A DNA stretch of 10,947 nt from positions 1 to 10,947 of the forward strand of contig JAIRWW010000224.1 in NCBI GenBank assembly GCA_031268685.1, read 5' to 3'. This document shows, piece by piece, positions 5,643 to 10,947 of this stretch (the first letter of the stretch is position 1; each line of letters begins with the position of its first letter). Below the pieces are notes generated by a model, which was not told the origin of the DNA, searched no databases, and saw only the letters and a program-made list of their open reading frames with translations. Origin of the DNA: Azoarcus sp. (lineage in GTDB: Bacteria > Pseudomonadota > Gammaproteobacteria > Burkholderiales > Rhodocyclaceae). The position numbers and the translations under genes were made by a program.

Positions 5643-8030
5643 ATGTCGTCTGTCAAGCTGAAGCATTTACTCACCAAGGCAGGCAAGGCAATTGACAAGA
5701 TGGATTACGCCAGCGCGGGCGCGCTGTTCGAGCAAGCCGTCACCCTATCGCCGCAAGCTCATCAAGGCTGGTACGGTCTGGGCAAAGTCGCCGCGGGCAT
5801 CGGACAGGCAGATACGGCAGCCACCTTTTTCGGGCACGCAGTGCAATTGCAGCCGGAAAACGCCCTTTACCGCCAACGCCTGGGCGAAACCCTCGGGCGC
5901 ATTGGCCAGACAAAAGACGGACTCGCCCATCTGCTCGCCGCGCGCCGCCTCGCCCCCCGCGATACCGGCGTGTTGTGCAGCCTGAGCGGCGGCTACGTGC
6001 AGGCAGGCGACTGGCACAAAGCCAAATCCATCTTGCGGGAAGTCGTGCGCCAGCCTAATCCGCAAAGCGCGCATTACTGCCTGCTCGGGCTTGTCTGTCA
6101 GCAATTGGGCGAACTCGACGAAGCACTGGCGGCTTTCAAAAGAGCCACAGCCCTGGCGCCGCGCTACCCGGATGCCTGGCTCTCGCTTTGTCATCTGTAC
6201 AAACAGAAGAACATGCTCGATGAGGCCATCGACTGCCTGCAAACCCTTTTCTCCCTGGCTCCGACGGCGGCAAGCACTTACGATCTGGCAGGTGATCTGG
6301 CATGGGCGCGAGGCGATACGCTGGAAGCGGCAAAATTTTTCGGACAGGCGGCAGATTCTGCCCCCGAACAGGTAGACGTCCAGGCCAAACTCGCCGTCGC
6401 CCTGGTCATGAGCGGCGATGCCCTGGCCGCAATCGACACCATGACGCGCCTGCATGCGCTCGACGTAGATGAAGACTGGATCCTCGAAAAACTCGGCGTC
6501 ATGTTCACGCAAAAATACTGGACGCCGATGGCGCGCGAAAGCCTGGAAATGGCCATCGAGCGCAACCCCGACAACATCAACGCCTGGAATGTGCTGCTGG
6601 CGGTCTATACCCGGAGCGGCGAGAGCGAAAAAATACACAAGGCCGCGGACACCATCCTCGAAAAAGACCCGGACAACATCAATGCCCTGTTGCATCTGGC
6701 AACCTGGTACAACGACCAGGGACGCCACGACGAAGCTCTGGCGCTGCTCGATCGCGTCAGGGAGCGCCAGCCACAGGCACAGACGGCCTACAGCAAGGCG
6801 CTGTGGTCACAACTGAGCACATCTTCGGCCAGCGCGGCGGACATCCTGTCGGTCGCCCGCGCCATGGATGAACGAATCTTCCGCCCCCAACTGCGCACAA
6901 ACAGTTTCGCCAGCCGCGACCGCGACCCAGAACGGCGGCTACGCATCGGCTGGCTATCCTCAGACATGCGCCGGCACCCGGTTTCGGCCTTCATTCTGCC
7001 GTTTCTCCCGCATATCGATCACGAAGCGCTGGAAACCTTCATCTACTACAACTTTTCCGAAGAAGACGATATCACGCAGGAAATCAAATCGTATGCCGAC
7101 CACTGGCGAACCGTCGCCGGTATCGGCGACGACTCGCTGGCCAAGCTGATCGAAGGCGATGAAATCGACATCCTGATCGATCTCAATGGTTTCACGGACG
7201 GCGGGCGTTCCAGCGTAGTCGCGCGCAAACCAGCGCCCATACAAGTGAGCTGGCTAGGATTCCCCGGCACCAGCGGCATGACGGCGATGGACTACATCAT
7301 CATTCCCCCGGATCCTGTACTGGAAAAAGGCGACTGGTGTTCGGAGACGCCCTGGCCGCTGCCGGATTGTTACGGCGTGCGCACCAAAATCAGCGACGCG
7401 GCCATCGAACCCGGCCTGCCCTGCGAGCGTCTGCAAGCGCCTTTCACTTTCGCCTGTCTCAATCACTTTCGCAAAGCGAGCGAGAAAACAATTGAACTAT
7501 GGAGCCGCATACTTATTCAATTACCGGAAGCTCGCCTGATTCTGGTCGCCATCGGCGGCAAGGACGACGACACCATCCGCTATTTCTCCGGCAAATTCGA
7601 GCGCTACGGCGTCGATCCCCGGCAGTTGGCATTTCGCGGCTATGTGCCGAAATTGCAATATTACGAGAGCTATAACGAGATCGACCTTGGACTCGACCCC
7701 TTTCCCTACAACGGCGGCACCACTGGTTACGATTCCATCTGGATGGGGACGCCCTTCGTTACCTGGCCTGGCGAGCACCTCTGCGCGCGCATGGGCAAGG
7801 CGATACTGGAAAACGTCGGATTGCACGAACTCGTTGCGGACAGCGCCGATGCCTATGTCGATATCGCGGTAAGGCTCGCCCATGACCACGAACGGCTCAA
7901 GACGCTGCGCTCAGGCTTGCGCGAACGCATGCTCGCCAGTCCGCTGCTCGATGCGCCGCGCATGGCCCGAAGCCTGGAGACGGCATTCCAGGGAATGTGG
8001 CGGCGCTGGTGCGAAAGCAAGACGAAATGA
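5643..8030 (+). CDS. TPR protein with GT41 (OGT/SPINDLY-like) glycosyltransferase domain
   Basis: The 795-residue protein starts at the ATG with GGAGG 5 bases upstream; a GTG nine codons earlier lacks such a site. Residues about 5-390 are a run of roughly ten TPR units (for example YASAGALFEQAVTLSP and LDEALAAFKRATALAP). Residues about 430-790 are a GT41 domain that appears complete. RIGWLSSDMRRHPVS carries H445, aligned with the active-site His of OGT. SWLGFPGTSG is at 536-545 and NHFRK at 607-611, with K611 at the place of the nucleotide-binding Lys. FPYNGGTTGYD is at 687-697, with D697 at the conserved Asp. GT41 enzymes transfer GlcNAc or a related sugar from a UDP-sugar to Ser/Thr of cytoplasmic proteins, with TPRs choosing the substrate. 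Divergent placement beside two flagellins makes flagellin the likely acceptor (inferred). The sugar cannot be read from the sequence. Confidence 0.92.
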   Translation: MSSVKLKHLLTKAGKAIDKMDYASAGALFEQAVTLSPQAHQGWYGLGKVAAGIGQADTAATFFGHAVQLQPENALYRQRLGETLGRIGQTKDGLAHLLAARRLAPRDTGVLCSLSGGYVQAGDWHKAKSILREVVRQPNPQSAHYCLLGLVCQQLGELDEALAAFKRATALAPRYPDAWLSLCHLYKQKNMLDEAIDCLQTLFSLAPTAASTYDLAGDLAWARGDTLEAAKFFGQAADSAPEQVDVQAKLAVALVMSGDALAAIDTMTRLHALDVDEDWILEKLGVMFTQKYWTPMARESLEMAIERNPDNINAWNVLLAVYTRSGESEKIHKAADTILEKDPDNINALLHLATWYNDQGRHDEALALLDRVRERQPQAQTAYSKALWSQLSTSSASAADILSVARAMDERIFRPQLRTNSFASRDRDPERRLRIGWLSSDMRRHPVSAFILPFLPHIDHEALETFIYYNFSEEDDITQEIKSYADHWRTVAGIGDDSLAKLIEGDEIDILIDLNGFTDGGRSSVVARKPAPIQVSWLGFPGTSGMTAMDYIIIPPDPVLEKGDWCSETPWPLPDCYGVRTKISDAAIEPGLPCERLQAPFTFACLNHFRKASEKTIELWSRILIQLPEARLILVAIGGKDDDTIRYFSGKFERYGVDPRQLAFRGYVPKLQYYESYNEIDLGLDPFPYNGGTTGYDSIWMGTPFVTWPGEHLCARMGKAILENVGLHELVADSADAYVDIAVRLAHDHERLKTLRSGLRERMLASPLLDAPRMARSLETAFQGMWRRWCESKTK

Positions 8031-8210
8031 GAGAAACCCCGATTTATCGACACGGCAACCGAATACACAAGCGCCGCTCGGGCAGGGCCTGTTGAAACCC
8101 GCGATTCCATGGGAAATGCCCTTCGACAAGCGCATGACAAAGAGCATTGTTCAGGGTTTTCAAGATAAAACCGGCGGCGGACGGCACAACGCACAGGAGC
8201 AAAAGCGGAC

Positions 8211-10850
8211 ATGGCAAGCGAGCGTATCTGGCAAAAACAGGACTATTGCAGCATCTACTGCGCCCATCACGGTTTTGCTTCAAACAAATGGTCGCATTAT
8301 CCATTCATCTACGATCAAATTCTCGCTCGCCATCTCGATGCCGGACAAGCTCTCAGCCTGCTCGAAATCGGCGTACAGAACGGGGGATCGCTGGAAATAT
8401 GGAAAAAATACCTTCCGCCAGGCTCGACGCTTCACGGCGTGGACATCGCCCGCCAATGCCTCGAACTTGATTTCAGCAGCGGCATTCATTTCCACCACGG
8501 CAGCGCCACCGATGTCGATTTCATCAACAGCCGGTTCGCGGGCACTAAATTCGACATCATCATCGACGACGGCTCCCATCAATGCGCGGACGTCATTGCG
8601 GCTTTCATCAACCTGTTCAATAAACTGAACCCCGGAGGGATATACATCGTCGAAGACCTGCACACCAGCTTCGGCAAAACATGGGGCGGCGGCCTGTACA
8701 AAAAAGACAGCTCGATCGAATTTTTCAAACGTTTTGCCGATACGGTGAATTACGGCTACTTCGATGCGGACGATTTTTTACCCATTGCCGACAAATCGCC
8801 ATTCCTGTCCGGCTACCGGCAAGAAATCGCCAGCGTTTGCTTCTACGATTCCATCTGCGCCATCACGAAATTCGCCAAGCCAAAACAGACCATCTTCGTG
8901 CCGGTACTGACGGGGGAAATATTCCAGGTTGTCGCATTCCAGCACCCGGAAAAACTGGCAGTGACAAAAACAAACAATATGGCTGCCATGGAATACGCAC
9001 GGGCAATGTACGCGACAGGAAGCGCCGCGGCATCTTCCCACGATGAGACAGACGCCCGGACAGACGCCCGCATAGACCAGGAAAAACAAATGTCATGGGG
9101 AATCGAAGCATTCGATTCCGGCTGTTTCACCGAAGCGGACGCTATTTTCTCCAATCTGCAATACCAAAGGCCGGAAGACCCGCAGCCGCCTGCATGGCGA
9201 GCCTTCATCCGCGCCCGCACGGGAAAGAACAATGATGCCCGCGATTTTTTCGCACACGCGCAAAAACTCGACCCCGGCAGGGCCGATCTCATGGCGGCCT
9301 TGGGCGAGAGCTTCCTGCAAGCAGGCGAAGCGGCGCTCGCCGCGGAATATCTGCGCGAAGCATTGGCTGCCAGACCCGATTTGTGGATGGCCTATCCCGC
9401 TCTGGCGCAAAGCCTGTTCCTGACCGGACGGGGAGAAGAAGCAGTCACCCTGCTCGAAAGCGCCGCCAGCGTGAACTCCCCCGCGCGCGACAATATCCTG
9501 CATTCCCTCATTGCCATGCTGGCACAACGCGGCGATGTCGACAGGCTCGCCATGGCATGCCAGCGTTTTTCGGCAGGCATGGAAGACGACCTGCTGGCGG
9601 TGTGCGGCTTCGCCTGGACAGACTTGAACGGCGAGCGCCTGATTGCCACCCTGGAACGAATACAAAGTCGGCTCGCTGGCCTGACGCCTGAAAGTTTCCG
9701 GGATACCGGTACAGCCGCCGCAAATACAGCCGACGCAAAACCAGAGGCTGCGCCGATACATATTGCCTTCATACTTGGCGACATCGTCCGCGAAGCCCGT
9801 CTTGGACGGCTCGCCGCCCTGCTCGACCATCTGCCAGCCCAGGATTTTGTACTGACTTTACTTTGCAGCGACAAGCGCATCGCCGAACCATTAGGCACAC
9901 CTGCCAACGCCAGTCTGAACCTTCTCCTGTTCGACGCAATCACCATCATCTCTCACAACAACGACGACACCACACTCAAATACCTGCACGAAATCGCGCC
10001 AGACATCCTGATCGACCTCGAAGCCTACGGCCTGAAGGACAGGCTTACCCTGTTTGCTCAAGCGCAAATTCCCCACAAGCTGCTATGGGGCGAAACGCCC
10101 CTGCCGCCAGTGCTGCCCACATGTCTGACCCTGGCCGGAGCGGCTCTGGGCGTAGAAGGGCAACTGCCATGCGTGCCGCTTCCCGGACTGGGCGAAGTGT
10201 ACGACTTCCAGGAATTTCCCCTCGATGCGCCTGCCCCATCCGGCCCGGCCTTTGCCTGCCTCGACACCGCAAACCGGATCGGCAGCGATGGATGGCGGCT
10301 TTTTGCCGAAGTTCTCAAAACACATGCCGAAGCCACGCTGCTGGTCAACCTCGGGACATTAGGGCACGAAGCAAAAGAGTTCATTCGCGGTCACTTCGCC
10401 CATGCCGGCATCGCCCTGGAACGGCTGCGCTTCACGCGGGCCGTAACCGAGGAAGAATTATGCCGCTTGTGGCAATCCGTCGACGTCGGCCTGTGCCCGC
10501 CTATCGACAGCGGCGACCCGGCCTTGCCCGCCGCCCTGTGGATGGGCAAGCCCTGCCTCGTCCTCGACAGCCCCTTGCCATGGTCGCGCCGCGCCACAGC
10601 TTTGCTGGAAGCGGTAGGCATGACGCACTGGATCGTGCATAGCGCAGAAGAATATATCGCGCTGGCGCGGCATCTGGCGCATGACACGCCGCTAGCTCCC
10701 GACCCGGCCCCGCGCGCGCGAATGAAACAGCTCGGACTAAACGACCCCGCCTCATTCGCGCACGGTTTCGCCGCAGCCATGCAAAGCCTGGTTCGTGAAA
10801 CACGGATAGCCATACCGGAAACGCAGCAATGTTTCAATCCACGCCCGTAA
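8211..10850 (+). CDS. Fusion: SAM methyltransferase + TPR + degenerate GT41-like domain
   Basis: The 879-residue protein has three parts. Residues about 1-260 are a class I SAM methyltransferase: motif I EIGVQNGGS (52-60), acidic D78 in HGVDIA, DIIIDDGSH (115-123) and PGGIYIVEDLHTS (141-153). The DD and ED pairs recall Mg-dependent sugar O-methyltransferases of the MycE type. After a polar linker, residues about 290-465 hold three to four TPRs. Residues about 515-870 align with the GT41 domain of the preceding gene (FACLDTANRIGSDGW against FACLNHFRKASEKTI; LWMGKPCLVLD against IWMGTPFVTWP). Its active site is lost: His becomes E528, the SWLGFPGTSG block becomes LLWGETPLPP (624-633), Lys becomes R689, and FPYNGGTT becomes PPIDSGDP (763-770). 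The SD is weak (GGAG, 11 bases away). It follows the GT41 gene by 180 bases. A role in methylating the flagellin glycan, with the pseudo-GT as docking module, is inference. Confidence 0.85.
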   Translation: MASERIWQKQDYCSIYCAHHGFASNKWSHYPFIYDQILARHLDAGQALSLLEIGVQNGGSLEIWKKYLPPGSTLHGVDIARQCLELDFSSGIHFHHGSATDVDFINSRFAGTKFDIIIDDGSHQCADVIAAFINLFNKLNPGGIYIVEDLHTSFGKTWGGGLYKKDSSIEFFKRFADTVNYGYFDADDFLPIADKSPFLSGYRQEIASVCFYDSICAITKFAKPKQTIFVPVLTGEIFQVVAFQHPEKLAVTKTNNMAAMEYARAMYATGSAAASSHDETDARTDARIDQEKQMSWGIEAFDSGCFTEADAIFSNLQYQRPEDPQPPAWRAFIRARTGKNNDARDFFAHAQKLDPGRADLMAALGESFLQAGEAALAAEYLREALAARPDLWMAYPALAQSLFLTGRGEEAVTLLESAASVNSPARDNILHSLIAMLAQRGDVDRLAMACQRFSAGMEDDLLAVCGFAWTDLNGERLIATLERIQSRLAGLTPESFRDTGTAAANTADAKPEAAPIHIAFILGDIVREARLGRLAALLDHLPAQDFVLTLLCSDKRIAEPLGTPANASLNLLLFDAITIISHNNDDTTLKYLHEIAPDILIDLEAYGLKDRLTLFAQAQIPHKLLWGETPLPPVLPTCLTLAGAALGVEGQLPCVPLPGLGEVYDFQEFPLDAPAPSGPAFACLDTANRIGSDGWRLFAEVLKTHAEATLLVNLGTLGHEAKEFIRGHFAHAGIALERLRFTRAVTEEELCRLWQSVDVGLCPPIDSGDPALPAALWMGKPCLVLDSPLPWSRRATALLEAVGMTHWIVHSAEEYIALARHLAHDTPLAPDPAPRARMKQLGLNDPASFAHGFAAAMQSLVRETRIAIPETQQCFNPRP

Positions 10851-10859
10851 CCGGGCGAC
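10831..10859 (-). repeat. Solitary type I-C-like CRISPR repeat
   Basis: Read on the minus strand, the 29 bases begin GTCGCCCG, then a 4-base loop (GTTA), then CGGGCGTGGATTGAAAC. That is the layout of type I-C repeats: 5' GTCGC, a GC-rich 6-bp stem, TGG and the terminal ATTGAAAC handle. Typical I-C repeats are about 32 bases; this one has a slightly shorter stem-loop. No second copy occurs in the remaining 88 bases to the right or within the gene to the left, so it is not an array here. It overlaps the last codons and the TAA of the fusion gene. A collapsed array or a solitary repeat unit would both fit. Confidence 0.5.
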
Positions 10860-10947
10860 AAGGCTGGTGCGGGGTTACACCCCTCCCGTGCGTGATTCTC
10901 CCCCTGAAGGGGGAGGTTTCCAACCGGAGTTAGTTTTCGATGAGCAG
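10860..10947. other. GC-rich intergenic end with hairpin; possible gene start at the edge
   Basis: CTCCCCC (10898-10904) and GGGGGAG (10909-10915) pair around TGAA, followed by GTTTCC. It may be a weak terminator of the fusion gene or part of a dispersed palindromic repeat; the T-tract is poor. GGAG at 10926-10929 lies 10 bases before an ATG at 10940, so a new plus-strand gene may begin here, but only two codons are visible and nothing can be said about its product. Confidence 0.35.

Noticed and set aside
5745..6728. 327-codon minus-strand frame
   Set aside because: It is antisense to the TPR region of the GT41 gene, which has clear repeats and codon structure on the plus strand.
8031..8210. 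Possible small gene or frameshifted N-terminal extension in the gap between the two GT genes (frame from about 8115)
   Set aside because: The translation shows no motif, has no good ribosome binding site and overlaps the fusion gene in another frame. The methyltransferase domain starts normally at 8211.
10916..10928. GTTTCCAACCGG as a second degenerate CRISPR repeat
   Set aside because: Only the first few bases agree, the stem part is absent, and the 85-base offset does not fit the repeat-plus-spacer length of type I-C arrays.

Overview
The window looks like a betaproteobacterial chromosome segment, perhaps near Nitrosomonadales or Gallionellales. That placement is inferred from the short flagellins, the FliS/FliD/FlaG sequences, the moderately high GC and the gene order; no marker in the window fixes the taxon. 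It falls into three parts.

(1) Positions 1-840 are an accessory edge with toxin-antitoxin relics. A BrnA/DUF4415-like antitoxin N-terminus runs off the left end on the minus strand. A 72-residue HigA-like protein (518-736, plus) stops exactly where the HTH domain should begin and is closed by a strong intrinsic terminator (774-799). No toxin partner is visible for either.

(2) Positions 843-5360, all on the minus strand, are a late flagellar cluster. In transcription order it holds flagellin 2 (4536-5360), flagellin 1 (3464-4288), flaG (2949-3368), the cap gene fliD (1527-2867), the flagellin chaperone fliS (1058-1465), and an unrecognised small ORF coupled to fliS in the place usually held by fliT. 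The two 274-residue flagellins are close paralogues but appear to use different sigma factors: a near-consensus sigma-54 element precedes flagellin 2 and a sigma-28 element precedes flagellin 1. A perfect 13-bp hairpin separates flagellin 1 from flaG.

(3) Positions 5643-10850, on the plus strand and divergent from the flagellins, hold two large proteins. The first is a TPR protein with an apparently complete GT41 (O-GlcNAc-transferase-like) catalytic domain. The second is an unusual fusion: an N-terminal class I SAM methyltransferase, a TPR segment and a C-terminal GT41-like domain whose active-site motifs are gone. The two GT41 domains align by eye at several blocks, so the second looks like a degenerate sister of the first. 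The simplest model is a flagellin-modification locus: the active enzyme glycosylates Ser/Thr of flagellin in the cytoplasm, FliS holds the subunits for export, and the fusion protein methylates the sugar or protein or acts as a TPR/pseudo-GT adaptor. The modification function is inferred from domains and neighbourhood.

At the right edge, a solitary sequence with the full layout of a type I-C CRISPR repeat (10831-10859) overlaps the stop codon of the fusion gene. It is followed by GC-rich, palindromic intergenic DNA.
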